Shown: positions 11,801-22,515 of the stretch, in pieces | How the letters are laid out: each line of letters opens with the position of its first letter | Numbering within the stretch: position 1 is the first letter of the stretch | From: Anadara kagoshimensis | Lineage: Eukaryota > Mollusca > Bivalvia > Arcoida > Arcidae | DNA length: 64,000 bases | Direction: 5' to 3' | Assembly (NCBI GenBank): GCA_021292105.1 | Contig: CM037860.1 | Coordinates: 12,728,698 to 12,792,697, forward strand | Program-made: the position numbers and the translations under genes | The notes under the pieces: generated by a model | What the model was told of the DNA's origin: nothing | Databases searched by the model: none | What the model saw: the letters and a program-made list of their open reading frames with translations, nothing else

Positions 11801-14800
11801 AGTAATAAAACTCATTGATGCGCAACTGTTTTTCTTCTCCTTCGCAAAATCTAGTTATCCCAGCATTTCCGTCAATTAAGATATATACTGGTTCATCATT
11901 CCCTTCAGCACAGTATATAGACCAGAAAACATCTATAAACCTCCACTGGCCCTCAATGAACACGGCGTTCCACTGACTTGCCATTTCAACTTTGTCCAAT
12001 TTCCCGCCAATTTTGTACGACCCACTCTTTGTAATGCCCTGTATCACCACACACGGTATGTCAGCAAGTCTGTAAATGAAACAGTGTAACTCATCATTAT
12101 CAAGTACCAGAAAAGTAAAGTGGAGTATTGTTTAAAGCATAAGTCAAACTTATTTCACTTATATCAAGGCGGTCAGTTTAGGGATGACAGAGGGAACCGG
12201 AGTACGTGGAGAAAACCACTGACACTTATCAAGCGAACTGAAATCCTATGGCATTATGATCTATTTCTCGTGGGAATAGAGCATATGCGGTGTTATCCGT
12301 AAAACGTGCGGTTTTGAACACTCGGCCACCGATGTCCCCATCAAATAAAAATATCAAGGGAAGACTATTCATTAACTTTCGACATGGCTTCGTTGTGCTG
12401 ATTTTAATCGTTATGTCCATCATGCGATAATACACGTGGCGGGTGTAGCTAGCTAAACAGCAAGTGCTTACCCTTCCGGAGCACCAGGCCTCACTTCCCT
12501 GGTGAAAGTTCACGTGTCTAACCTAACTTGTCAGTTCCAAAGTTTTTACTTTGCTTCTGGATTGTGATTTGGACATCGATTAGTATGTTTGTTTTTGATA
12601 TATTGTAAAATGCTGTTCCTCGCATAGGTGCTTAGAGAATGGATTTTAGGTATTTTATAATATATATGATAGGCTAATTTTTTTTTATAAAATACTTAAA
12701 ATCCATTCACCGAGAACCATTGATTTCTAAGTTTAAAATTTAAAATTTTAGAGTTAGATTACTGTGCCGTGATCAAAGGCATTCAATATATAGAATAGAA
12801 ATACATACAATTATAATTATACATTGCACTTACTCGCACAATATATACAACAGCTCAGCATGTGTGCCCTGGCCACATTGGATCTTCAGGAAATATTCCA
12901 GTGGTGAGTCCTGTGGTGGAATGAGTTCAGATTCTATGTTGTAGATGTCGAATGACGTCACCCAGCGATAGAGCGTTCTCATACGCAGCATCTCCTCCAA
13001 TAGGTCACCGTCTGGCGTGATTACCAAGTATTCCACAACTTGCCAAAATGTTCCCAAAAGTAAATCATTTGGTGCCTGCAATTAAGATTGACATTTTTTT
13101 AGCAAATTCATTTACAAAGGATGTGAATTTATTTATTATTTATTAAGCTTTTTAACTAAAAATACTTGAAATATAAGTAAAATAGAAGAAATCCGTTAAA
13201 AACTAAAAATGAACTTGGCAATAACAAATGTAACAAAAACACATAACAATTAAAATTTCTGGATATCTTTTTATTAAACTCTCGACTTTTTATGGACAAT
13301 GGCTTTGATGAAAAGATAATAGTTTATTTCTAGACTTCTGAACAAATTGTACATATTGTCATTTGACATTTGTTTATTAGATACATGATTATCATGTTAT
13401 CAATACATGTATACTAAAGCTCCAAAATTAAGTATGTTCCAGTATTTCTCAAACATTTACATATTTCAACAGTTATTAAATTCTTCAGAATCAATGTTCA
13501 TATGTATTTGTCATTTACTCATTTTAAGTACTTTGTTTCATGAAAATGATTACATTACACACTCATACCTCCGTGGCACACTCGTCAAAAACTTCAAAGT
13601 CATAATCGCTGATTAAATCATGTTTTCTAGCTCTGGTTGGTCTTGGTACTGGAAGTCCGTTCTTTCCGATCGTTACTGGTTGATCTAGTTCATATGAAGC
13701 CTAGAAAACAGAATAACATAATATCAGTGCTTTTGTTTTACGTTTCATGACACAGTGGTCGAGTGGACTAACAAGAAATCTGTGAACTACTGCTAACTTA
13801 GTATACTCCTGCTTTTAACTAAATCATTGACCGTAAATGTCGACAAATAAACTAAGTCGGCAAAAGGAAGTAGTTGCAGGCAAACTTGCGGCATGGGACG
13901 CATACACAATTTCAAGTGCCTGTCTTTAGTAGTTGCCGAGGAAGCTGTTACGATTTTTTTGTATCGAAAAGACGGAAGGACAGAGGTAAACCTGTATACC
14001 CTCTCTTCTTCGAGGCGGGTATACATAATTTATAAGGGCGGGTTCGAATTCCACTTGCACAGATCCTATTGTGCATGAATTTTCTTGTCATTTTAGGAAA
14101 GTGACCTTGCATTGAAATTGGGAAAAATCAATTGACAAAATACACATGTTGGGAAGAATGAAAAAAGAAGTTACTCTGATTTAGTCATTTTAACATTTCT
14201 TAATAATAATATTTTACTTCTGTGTGTACCTTGTAACAGACATACACTGAATACACATCACCGTATGTATAAATGCGGGCTGTTGTTCAGATTAATACAA
14301 TCTTACACCAGTAACAGGGTAAGACAGAGATATCTGCTCATGTAAGATAGGGGTTTTCCCTATGTGAGATACGCGTATCTCACATGGCCACGTGACCTTT
14401 AGTGACGTCACAATCAAAAGACAATTACATGACGTCATCATGTGGAGAACATGACGTCATCTTGCGGGAAAACGACATCAAATTCTTCAAAATTTAGAAA
14501 CTTTGAGTGCGTTTCAAACGATAAATATTGAATTTTTTAATGAACGATTTTGTTTTGTAGTTTATACATTTTGTATAAACCAAAATCCGGTACGATCTAT
14601 CCAATGGTCATATTTATTTTAAAGTAGAATGTCGAATTACAAAGTTAGATTTTACAAACATGGCGTCGATGTCTATGTTTATCGTACTTGAAGCCAAATA
14701 TTGGCACTAAAATGGAAGAAAAATAATCCATTATGAGTTTATCCATGTAGGATAGGGAAATCTCACCCTCGGGGTTGAACATTTCTGGTCAGAGACTCGG

Positions 14801-17800
14801 CAAGCCTCGTTTCTGACTGAAATGTTCCACCCCTCGGGTGAGAATTCCCTATCCTACATGGATACTCATAATGGATTCTTATAATCTCAAAAGCGGACGA
14901 ATATTTCCGCTTAAGCTCGTTCTGGACAGAGAAAATATTTATCCGAGTTTGAGATATCTCTGTCTTACCCTGTTACTGGTTAAAATGACTAAATCAGAGT
15001 TACTATTTTTCTCACACATTTGCAACATAAAACATGATTTGTAAACAAAAAATTGCATCAAATGTTCAGTTTTCATGTCGCCATCCATGCCTGCTGAAAA
15101 TGACGTAATCAATTTTTGTTGACGTTCTCACGTAAAATTTTTAAGACGTCATCAATTAAGCGTGTGTTGGTGATTGTGACGTTGAGAAATTGTTGGTTGA
15201 CTTCAGAACTTAGGGTGAGACAAGGAAATCCCACATGTGAAAAATCAAGGGATTTCCATGTCACAGTTGTGAGAAATTTTTGTCTCTTTTTCTTGGGTTT
15301 TTTCTTCTTCTATTTTTATGCAGTCTAATTGGGAATTTTTACCTACAACATTGGCGAAAATGTATGCCTTTTGGTATTACTTTTACCGGACCCTGTGAGT
15401 GACCAGAATTTTTCAGTTCGCTTACTGAAAGTCGGTGGTTTTCTCCCAGTACTCCGTCATCACATGACTAATTGCCTCAACATTGTGAAAGCATTTTGGC
15501 TGATGCGACAAAACATTACTCCTCTACACTCTCAATTATAAAGTTTTAATTTTGTTACGATGATGTTGAGTGCACAAATTGTAGTAGATACAATGTTAGT
15601 ATTGTTAAAATACATTGTTCACTGTTAAAACGTTGTAACTTTTAATGTTGCCGCATATTGTTAAAATACATTGTTCACTGTTAAAACGTTGTAACTTTTA
15701 ATGTTGCCGCATATTGTTAAAATACATTGTTCACTGTTAAAACGTTGTAACTTTTAATGTTGCCGCATATTGTTAAAATACATTGTTCACTGTTAAAACG
15801 TTGCAACTTTTAATGTTGCCGCATACTAAATACACTGTACTCTTCCAAAGCAAATAGGAGAAATAACTGATCGATTTAAAGTTTCATTTTGGAAAGTGTC
15901 ATTAACAAACTTGTTCGAGAAGAAATGACACGAGGACCATCAGTTGCTAATGGGTTCGCTTTTAGTGTAAACAATATTTTATTCTCTAAATTGTTATACA
16001 ATAACATACATAATTATAAATATATATGGATTCGGAAACAATGGTTAAATACCATTATATTAAGTCTCCAAGAATAATAAATTACAAATAGTAAGACCGA
16101 CAATAGATAATAATCAATATAAATAATAATGTAGATGATAATAATCAATACAGATAATAATGCAATGATATGCACTTATATAATGAAAGAACATAAATGG
16201 ATTGGAAAAAATCTTTAAATTGTTGTAAAGATGATAAATATTAACTAAAATTGTTACTAATTGCTTGTAATAATAAATTCTGAAAAATAACATCAATTTA
16301 TTTAAATCTTCTAGTGTCAATGATAAATTTTTGAAATTTTAAAAAGATTTCTGTGTTTTCAACATCAGATAAGTTTGGATTACCGTACAAAAGAGTATTT
16401 AAATTAAAATTTTGGTGGTTTAAGGAATTATATAGTTCAGTTCTTTGTCGATTAAATTTGGGCAATCAAATATATAGTGTTTGGTGGTTTCAGTTTTACC
16501 ACAGAGACAGTTGGGAGAATCAATTATCATTTTCTGGGACAGATGACTATTTAGCGAACTACAATTCATTCTTAGGCGTGGGTGAAGAATTTGTCCCAAT
16601 CGACTGCCTTTGGCAAAAAACTTTGGAATATTTAACTTATTTCTATTTAGATATGATTTGAACCTATATAAAGAAGAGTTTCTTATTTCCTCTGGAATTT
16701 CATTCCAATCTCTAACAACAGAGGGTAAAAATGAGTCGAAATAATGTTTGGTTTTAGAAGAGATGTGTACGAGATTATTCTGTTGTCGTGTATTGTACGA
16801 ATGGGTTTCAAAATTGTGAGGGGGCACTAAATTAGAAAGATAGTCAGGGTTCATATTGTGATACATCTTATAAAATAGAATAAGTTTGTGTTTTTTACGT
16901 CTGTCACTTAGCGTTTCCAAGCCAGATTCTTTTAAGAGAAGTGAAGTACTAGTTAGTTGTGTGGCACCGGTAACAATGCGAGCTGCTTCCAAATTGATTT
17001 TTTCAAGCGAATTACTATAAAACAATGTAGTATTATCCCATAGGACATCCCTGTATTCCAAAATGGGTCTGATCAATGTAAAATAGAGTTTTTGTAAAGT
17101 ATTTCTATCTAACTTGAATTTTAAAAGGCGCAGTAAAGAAAGTCGAGATCGAGCTTTACCTAATATAGAGTCTATGTGGGAAGACCAAGAGCCATCAGAT
17201 GAAAAGGTTATCCCTAGATGTTTGTGAGTGAAAACTTCTTTGAGCAGAATATCATTCATATATAATGGTTGGTGTTGGGTATTTCTTCTTTTTGAAAAGG
17301 TCATACATTCTGTTTTATTAGGCTTAAAGTCAACTAACCATCTTTGAGACCATGAATAAATAGCATCGATACTATTGGTAAGAGAAATACTGGCAGAGCT
17401 TGGATCTTCAACAATAACATATAGGGAAGTATCATCGGCAAAGAGTCTAATATTACACGTGATACTAGTAACAATGTCATTTATGTATATGAGAAATAGA
17501 TAAGGACCAAGTATAGAACCTTGGGAAACACCAGCAGAAATAGATTTCCAATTAGAAGAAGAATTTTTGATAACAACTCTTTGATTTCTATTTGATAAGT
17601 AACTGCAGAACCAAGAAAGTACAGAACCGGATATACCAATACTTTTAAGTTTAAGCAATAAGCCCTTGTGCCAGACTCTATCAAAAGCCTTACTAATATC
17701 TAAAAATACTGCACGGATTTCTTTGCCATCATCTAAGGCTTGAAATATTTGATTGGTTAGGTATGAAAGTTGGTTAATAGTAGAATCGCCATGGACAAAA

Positions 17801-18440
17801 CCAGATTGAAAAAGGGTCAATATGTGATTATGTAGTAAATAGTTGTTAAGATATTTAAGGACACACCTTTCAAAGACTTTCCCAAGTATGCTAATCAATG
17901 AAATAGGGCGATAATTACTAACATCGTCTGTTTTTTCCTTTCTTGTGTACTGGAACAACATTTGCTAATTTCCATAATGACGGAAAAGATGAGTTATTTA
18001 AAAGTTTATTAAAAATAAACAGAGAGGTGAACTGAGTTTGTCCGCACCTTCTTTCAGTAATCTAGGATGAATACCATCAGGTCCAACTGCTTTAGAAGTA
18101 TCCAATGAGAGAAGAATATCTCTGACATCACTTTCTAAGAGAGTAATGTTATCCAGGAGAGGATAATTAGGCTCTGGTTCTATAGACATTGGAAGAGATA
18201 CAGAATCATCGTCAATGTAAGACTGAGAGGAAAAATATTCATTAAAGATATTTGTTACATCATCAGGGTCATCATAAATTTGATTGTTGAATAACAGGGA
18301 ATGAGGAGTAGATTTGCTAGAACAGTCCATAAAATTTTTACTTCGCTTTTGGCTCATGAAAGGTGTTAATTTCCTATCAGATTACTTACCTGACTAGATG
18401 ATGTACTTGGTCGTGGTGTCTTAGAGGTGTTACTCCCCAT
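5090..18440 (-). CDS. Paralogue B, KY/hillarin-like pseudo-transglutaminase with dynein-stalk-like C-terminal module
   Basis: Eight-exon model: 18390-18440, 13569-13700, 12834-13075, 9698-12069, 8907-9077, 7770-8050, 6444-6629, 5090-5239. The total is 3,585 nt, or 1,194 aa. Domains: Met-Gly N-terminus (MGSNTSK); Pro-rich linker; transglutaminase-like core at about residues 62-190, with the catalytic Cys position occupied by Gln130 and the His position by Ser173, and Asp188 kept; KY-type beta-rich region; a long Asp/Glu/Asn-rich segment; helical repeats at 933-1083; a module resembling the dynein heavy chain microtubule-binding stalk domain at about 1060-1160; basic tail. The large exon is open only if four compensating single-base frame changes are accepted (two of each sign, net zero). 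It is therefore either a recent pseudogene or a locus with assembly indels. Probable role by family: a cytoskeleton-associated scaffold, not an enzyme. Confidence 0.75.
6235..6257. repeat. (ATT)n microsatellite
   Basis: Seven or eight ATT units in the last part of the intron between exons 7 and 8 of paralogue B. Confidence 0.9.
6444..6629 (-). CDS. Paralogue B exon 7 (dynein-stalk-like module)
   Basis: 186 nt, 62 codons, phase 0-0, same length as the paralogue A exon at 41268-41453. It encodes DWRTCKKFLYKTG, IVQFDPRSVD and GAAVFYVW. The order D-W-x(4)-K-L, F-D-x-x-x-V, F-T-V-x-x-I and S-x-A-A-x-x-x-x-W follows the core of dynein stalk domains (dWxxakkll, fDkdni, FtpevV, SkAaxglcxWv). Confidence 0.85.
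7770..8050 (-). CDS. Paralogue B exon 6 (helical repeats, start of dynein-stalk-like module)
   Basis: 281 nt, entry phase 1, exit phase 0, identical in length and phase to the paralogue A exon at 41793-42073. It encodes a Leu-rich helix (RVLNRLNRIEHLSKNVL) and then YPTPPRGVHQVLAATALLLG. The P-P-x-x-V/I-x-x-x-L-x-A-x-x-L-L-G pattern is the opening of the dynein heavy chain microtubule-binding stalk domain. Confidence 0.85.
8813..8883. repeat. (TA)n microsatellite beside a splice donor
   Basis: About 70 bases of pure TA. On the minus strand it begins about 22 bases after the donor of paralogue B exon 5. Reading frames across it encode only Tyr-Ile repeats and are not genes. Confidence 0.95.
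8907..9077 (-). CDS. Paralogue B exon 5 (helical repeat)
   Basis: 171 nt, enters in phase 1 and leaves in phase 1. Acceptor ATACTTTCAG, donor GTAAGGAT. It encodes HKQAEKNVKKAMKLNDLHAL and later ANRAIELLKAKQ, a two-helix repeat matching the end of the large exon of paralogue A. In A this part is not separated by an intron. A (TA)n tract begins about 22 bases inside the downstream intron. Confidence 0.8.
9698..12069 (-). CDS. Paralogue B exon 4 (core C-terminal half, KY-type beta-rich region, acidic region; four frame changes)
   Basis: This single 2,372-nt exon starts after ATTTACAG at 12070 and ends at CAAG|GTAAGTTG. Entry phase 2 and exit phase 1 are compatible with its length, but the reading frame changes four times: near 10,990, 10,770, 10,435-10,500 and 9,710-9,733. 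Each change is placed by alignment with paralogue A. It encodes ADIPCVVIQG, SQWNAVFIEGQWRFID (Ser replaces the catalytic His, Asp kept), then INEFYYLTDPDAFIW, and several beta-rich segments ending in GEYALKIYA and GEYSINVFG motifs like those of KY/hillarin proteins. Positions 9,710-10,260 encode about 180 residues of Asp/Glu/Asn-rich, probably disordered protein that paralogue A lacks. Confidence 0.75.
12150..12340 (-). mobile_element. tRNA-Leu/Ser-type SINE, degenerate
   Basis: Head GGGGACATCGGTGGCCGAGT lies at the high-coordinate end, with TATCAAGCGAACTG and ACTTATATCAAGG in the body. Lies in intron 3 of paralogue B, just upstream of the large exon. Confidence 0.6.
12432..12592 (-). mobile_element. 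Dispersed repeat R1 fragment
   Basis: CACGTGGCGGGTGTAGCTAG, then GCACCAGGCCTCACTTCCCT and GGACATCGATTAGTATGTTT. Lies in intron 3 of paralogue B. Confidence 0.8.
12834..13075 (-). CDS. Paralogue B exon 3 (transglutaminase-like core, N-terminal half)
   Basis: 242 nt, phase 0 in and phase 2 out. Acceptor TTAATTGCAG, donor GTAAGTGC. It encodes a helix typical of the KY core (MRTLYRWVTSFDIYN) and then CGQGTHAELLYILC. The usual transglutaminase-like pattern is G-x-C-x-x-Y-A-x-L. Anchored on A-E-L and I-L-C, the catalytic Cys column holds Gln (residue 130). Confidence 0.85.
13569..13700 (-). CDS. Paralogue B exon 2 (Pro-rich linker)
   Basis: 132 nt, 44 codons, phase 0-0. Acceptor TTTTCTAG, donor GTATGAGT. 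It encodes GLPVPRPTRARKH and then DYDFEVFDECATE, the counterpart of exon 2 in A and C. It is separated from exon 1 by a 4.7-kb intron holding the LINE and the foldback element. Confidence 0.75.
14170..15003. mobile_element. Foldback/MITE with terminal inverted repeats, left arm split by an insertion
   Basis: A perfect 25-bp inverted repeat joins 14170-14194 and 14979-15003. A second perfect 28-bp pair joins 14308-14335 and 14952-14979. On the right the two arms are contiguous (about 53 bp). On the left they are separated by 113 bases. The centre has a further pair of roughly 70-bp arms (about 14725-14795 and 14807-14878). No transposase is present. It lies in intron 1 of paralogue B. Confidence 0.8.
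15601..15824. repeat. 56-bp tandem repeat, four copies
   Basis: Unit beginning ATTGTTAAAATACATTGTTC repeats at 15601, 15657, 15713 and 15769 with almost no divergence, so the expansion is recent. Intron 1 of paralogue B. Confidence 0.95.
16080..18365 (-). mobile_element. 5'-truncated non-LTR retrotransposon (LINE) with reverse transcriptase
   Basis: The minus-strand reading frame covers most of a non-LTR reverse transcriptase. AVGPDGIHPRLLK opens the RT, then NYRPISLIS, FLDISKAFDRVWH, GVSQGSILGP, and the catalytic F-A-D-D (RLFADDTSLY). The C-terminal part holds CLCGKTETTKHYIFDCP, a Cys-Cys-His-Cys knuckle typical of Jockey/I/CR1-like elements. No endonuclease is present upstream, and frame changes between about 17,960 and 18,000 interrupt the RT. 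The element is therefore truncated and dead. It is inserted in the same orientation as paralogue B, within intron 1. Approximate 3' end at 16,080, in an A/T-rich stretch. Confidence 0.9.
16420..18357 (-). pseudogene. LINE reverse transcriptase reading frame, broken
   Basis: Two segments in the same nominal frame (17998-18357 and 16420-17961) are separated by stops. A conserved stretch in another frame (PSLWKLANVVPVHKKGK) bridges them, which implies two single-base indels. All the main RT motifs are visible downstream, from NYRPISL through FADD to the C-terminal Cys/His knuckle. It is not host coding sequence. Confidence 0.9.
18390..18440 (-). CDS. Paralogue B exon 1 (start codon)
   Basis: 17 codons beginning M-G-S-N-T-S-K and ending at a CAG|GTAAGTAA donor, phase 0. 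Gly2, Ser6 and Lys7 suit N-myristoylation. Upstream, TTTTAAG at 18472 could be a 5'UTR acceptor. A LINE remnant begins only about 20-30 bases inside the following intron. Confidence 0.75.
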
Positions 18441-20089
18441 GGTTTCATCAAATGTATCTATTGTTTTGCATCTTAAAAGTTAATTTATATCTTAATTTTC
18501 TACATCTCAGAACATGTCCTTTCCTCTGGCGGATTAAAAACTTGATAGACTATGTTTCATAATGACCGTAACTGTACTTTTAATATATATATATATAAAC
18601 TATAAGTTAAATTGTAAGTAGATCAAGATGTATAAATATTAAATAAAGACCTTAATTTTTAAATTGGCCTACTTTGAATCGACATTGTACATACTGAAAC
18701 AGAAGTAAGTTAAGAGGGATTACATATATAGAATAATAAAAGAAAAATATATAGGTCCCCTGGCTCAATGGTTTAGACAAATCATATTATATCTGTAATC
18801 TGATTAACACAATACATGTGTGAATGTTTATTTGGCTCTTACCATTTAAGTGGCTGACCTTATACTTATGTCTTACCAGTTGTTTTATAAAAAAGGATCA
18901 CCTAGTCATATAACACGTACCTGTAGTTGACAATATTCAGAGAAACCTATTTCGCGCCAACACAATAACGAATGAATCAAGGCCAAAGATATAAATATTG
19001 GAGACCAGTGATCACATAATCCTGACTTTGAACGGTCACTAAACATAATGACCACATGACATCCACAGATGTGCTTTACTTTTATAGGACTCTAACCATC
19101 TGGTTTTTATATAACCTGCCTCAAACTATACATAGTTTAAAAATAAAAACAAGATCTACTCAAAACATACAGAGAAAGAAAAGACAGTGATACAATTTTT
19201 TTGGAGACCACTGATGAAAACCCTTCCAACGGAATTGTAAATAATAATGAAAATGTAAATTATCAATCATAATTACAATACCATATATCCAACTAACCAA
19301 CTTCAAACATTCGAAGGATAAGCATTGCTGTTTTGCAAGAAGCACCTGTCATACAAAATTCTTATACAAAAGCAAAACAATGTTAGAAGCGGGCATTAAT
19401 AAGAAAGACTTCCATTTGTACCCTCCACTTTAATTTTAATCACGGTTGAAAAGCCTAACATGTGTTAAAAATTTCAAAAATGTTACATAGAATTCTATGG
19501 GTGGGGGATACAAAAGAAAGTCGTACCCATTTAATATTAATTGCAGTTTGTAGAAGATAATTGTGCGCTAAACTAATTGCTGATAGCTCGACGAATTTGT
19601 AAAAAAAAAGTCGAAAAAAAGAAAAGCTCATCTTCGCGATATGAGATAAAGATTTCCTGTCATTTTCAGTCTTTCTGTCGGTAGTTTAAGTATTTATTAT
19701 TTAAAGCCGTGTCTTGATGCTCTCCCGAGAGTCAGATATTTGGAAAACATTTTTTCTATTTCTCTAAATAATTAACTTTTATTAAATGTTTTTACGTTAT
19801 CATTTTATAAAACTTTATTAAATCGGCATTTTGTCCATTATCATAGACATCCATCTATTTTTAAATTTGTCTACTTCGAAGGGTAAAATATACAATAATT
19901 AATATAATAATGTCGGGTAGAGTGTGCGTATAATGGAGTATGCTAAATATTCCATTTACGTTACATCCGATGGTCTTTTCATTGGTAATCGTAACTTGTT
20001 AAATTTGTCGTGTTCTTTGATGATTTAGTTAGTATAGGTTTCTATATTCCGTGTGATATGACAACTTTACTTTCAATAATTTATATACC

Positions 20090-20394
20090 ACTGTGTTAGC
20101 TCAGTTCGTAGACTGCAAGTGGGGGTCGAGGGATCGAACCCCGACCGGGTCTGACCCAAGACTTGAAAGTGAGCAGTGATTCTTCTTTCGCCAAGCACTC
20201 GGCATTACAAAATGAAAGTCACGGTTCTTTCAAATAAGAACTTTAAGTAAACCAGGTCCCGTGTCACGGTAGGCGTGACACGGCAAAGAACCCGCGCACG
20301 CACAGGCAAAATTTCTGTACCTTCTGACGACGTTTCGATATAAGTGAAATATTTTTGACTGGAAAGTTAAACACGATGTTTCAACTCAACTCAA
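20090..20394 (+). mobile_element. tRNA-derived SINE
   Basis: A-box-like TTAGCTCAGTTCGTAGACTG and B-box-like GGATCGAACCCC lie 35 bases apart at the head. A conserved body follows (CAAGCACTCGGC, GTGACACGG, TTTCGATATAAGTG). The same body occurs at 21385, 48826 and 49200 in the opposite orientation. It is not a functional tRNA: the cloverleaf 3' half and acceptor stem are missing. Confidence 0.85.
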
Positions 20395-21384
20395 TAATTT
20401 ATACAAAATACAAATGGGAACGCGATTACCTTACATTATTGAGTGACAATCTACCCCGGTTGAAGTAGCAAAGGGATTGTTGATTACCGTAGGCTTCTCC
20501 TATTTCACTTATTACCAAGTTATCTGCGACATTGCGATGAAGTGTTTCAGCACTACAATGCCGATTTTAATGCACACTAATATAAAACAGTCAAGAAACA
20601 CCTGCACAAAAACCCACGAATTATATACTTTTATGTTTAGATTAATATGCCTTGTTGGTGCTCCGTAAAATATTATTCGACAACAAACAAATAGGTCACA
20701 GCACATACAACAACTTCATCTATTGGAAAACAAAACAGCTTATTAATCTTGCCAGTTTGTTCAATAAAAAACCAAGGCAACACTTCACAACAAAACATGC
20801 TATCACCACATTCATTTTCCAGTACGATTTATTCAGAAACCTACAAAGATGTTATCAAACACGTAAACGTGGTCTTTAATAATCAATAAACAAAACAAAC
20901 ACACCGACCAATGTTCAAAGCACAATTAAAAAAACCAAAGTAATAACTTTGAAAACCTGATAAATTAGTTGAAAACCAAAGCAGTGAGATCGGATGCTCT
21001 GTAAGGGTAAGCATTTCCTATTTACTAAGACGAGAACAAACATTTTATTAATGTGATTCTTACTGCTGACATGCAACTCAACACGAGTAAAATAATTAAA
21101 TGGCATGGATGATGATTTAACTGTCAACATCAAGTGTATCCTAAACACGAGCATATTAAGAAGTATTATGAACCCAAAAAGCAATTTAGGCGTCATTAAA
21201 TATTATACTCACCCGTTTACGTTTTACATACACCGATCATATGGCATAAGGTTAAACTTAAGTGTTAAAATCGCATTGTTTTCACGACGAATCTCATACT
21301 ACAGACAGAGAAATGCACATTTTCTGATATCTTGTTTAGATTGATTGATCATCCCTGTCAATGAACAAGAATATTTAAGTTATT

Positions 21385-21655
21385 TCGAGACGTCACACGT
21401 TACAGGTAAATTTTTAACCTTTGCAGTGCGCTCAGGACAATGTGTAGACGTGTCATGGTTACCGTGACATGGGATCGTTTTAAGACCTCTTCCAAAGGAC
21501 CTAATGACTTTCATTTCTAAATCCCCGAGTGCTTGGCAAAAGAGCATTCACTACAATTTTTCAAGTCTTGGCCAGATCCGGCCGGGATTTGTATCCACGA
21601 CATCCATCATACGAGGCGAGCACTCCACCAACTAAGCAACCGTAGTGGTTTTAGT
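21385..21655 (-). mobile_element. tRNA-derived SINE, degenerate copy
   Basis: Reverse orientation. The head is at the high-coordinate end (CCACTACGGTTGCTTAGTTG), with a decayed B box. The body matches the copy at 20090-20394. Confidence 0.8.
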
Positions 21656-22386
21656 TTATAGAACCTGAACAATTTTTATTCATAATCGAGAATACTAGTT
21701 ATTCCCCTTTGGTCGAAATTCCATTGTTAACCATACTAAAGTGGTATGTTTTAATAGTTTAAACTTCTCAACGCTATAAATAATCTAAACCCATTTTAAA
21801 AATATAATATTTAACATTTTATTTCTTGATATATACATTATATACAAACAAAATATTATAATATCATTAATATTTTAAATATTTAAATCATAGAACGTTT
21901 ATTTAATTCATATAAACTCATGGATTCACGAAAGGCTGGTATATCCAGGGTGGTTAAGCAACTTCATGAGCTAATAAGAGTCGAAGAGCTTTTTTAAGCA
22001 AGCATGTTTGTATCTTTCGACAGTTATCGCTGTTTTAATTAACGAAGACTGTTTCCTCAAGTCCATTCATCGAAATTATCGAAAGTGTAATTGATCCCAT
22101 TTTCACAATCATTTCTCAATTAAGATTTCCTTAACTTTAATCTTGCAAATTTGGTATCTCAATAGTTGTAAGATACATGTATTTGGAAATTAAAGGCGTT
22201 ATTTTGAAGATCAAAGTATTTGTCTTAAGTTTTGTCAAGCATGTTTATTCTTAATTTTCAAAAGTACTGCCAAAATGCTAACTTTAAGTTTAGGAAAAAT
22301 CTTAGTTAAGAAAAAAGTCTCATAGCCTTCACACTAGACAGTTCACTGATTTAAGAGTTTTGTGTATTAAATGAAAATCCATTTCA

Positions 22387-22515
22387 TCAAATTGTCTTGT
22401 AGCTTCGGAAACTTTTGCGCGAAGTTCTGGAGTTTGCCTTAGGTTTGAATGGGTTTGGTATCTTTAACTTTTTAAATATATGCATCCATGGTCCGACTCT
22501 CTGTACTGCCTTGTG
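22387..22515 (-). CDS. Tail exon 10 (terminal, stop)
   Basis: 43 codons including TGA, phase 0 entry after a strong TTTTACTTCAG acceptor. Contains HKAVQRVGPWMHIFKK, IPNPFKPK, and a Ser/Arg-rich end (NSRTSRKSFRSYKT) similar to the end of paralogue A's own terminal exon (SRSSKTRESDKTFWRSYSK). This similarity is the best evidence that the array belongs to the same gene family. Confidence 0.65.
   Translation of the reverse strand, partial: HKAVQRVGPWMHIFKKLKIPNPFKPKANSRTSRKSFRSYKTI

Larger units (their letters stand above)
18441..22386. other. Intergenic region between paralogue B and the tail-exon array
   Basis: Nearly 4 kb with no supported exon. It contains two tRNA-derived SINEs in opposite orientations (20090-20394 plus, 21385-21655 minus) and a degenerate dispersed-repeat copy (20890-21030). 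The promoter of paralogue B should lie in its left part. Confidence 0.5.

Noticed and set aside
20095-20160. Possible functional tRNA gene (A and B boxes present)
   Set aside because: The 3' acceptor strand and a proper cloverleaf are missing, and the same head-plus-body occurs at three other places, so it is a SINE.
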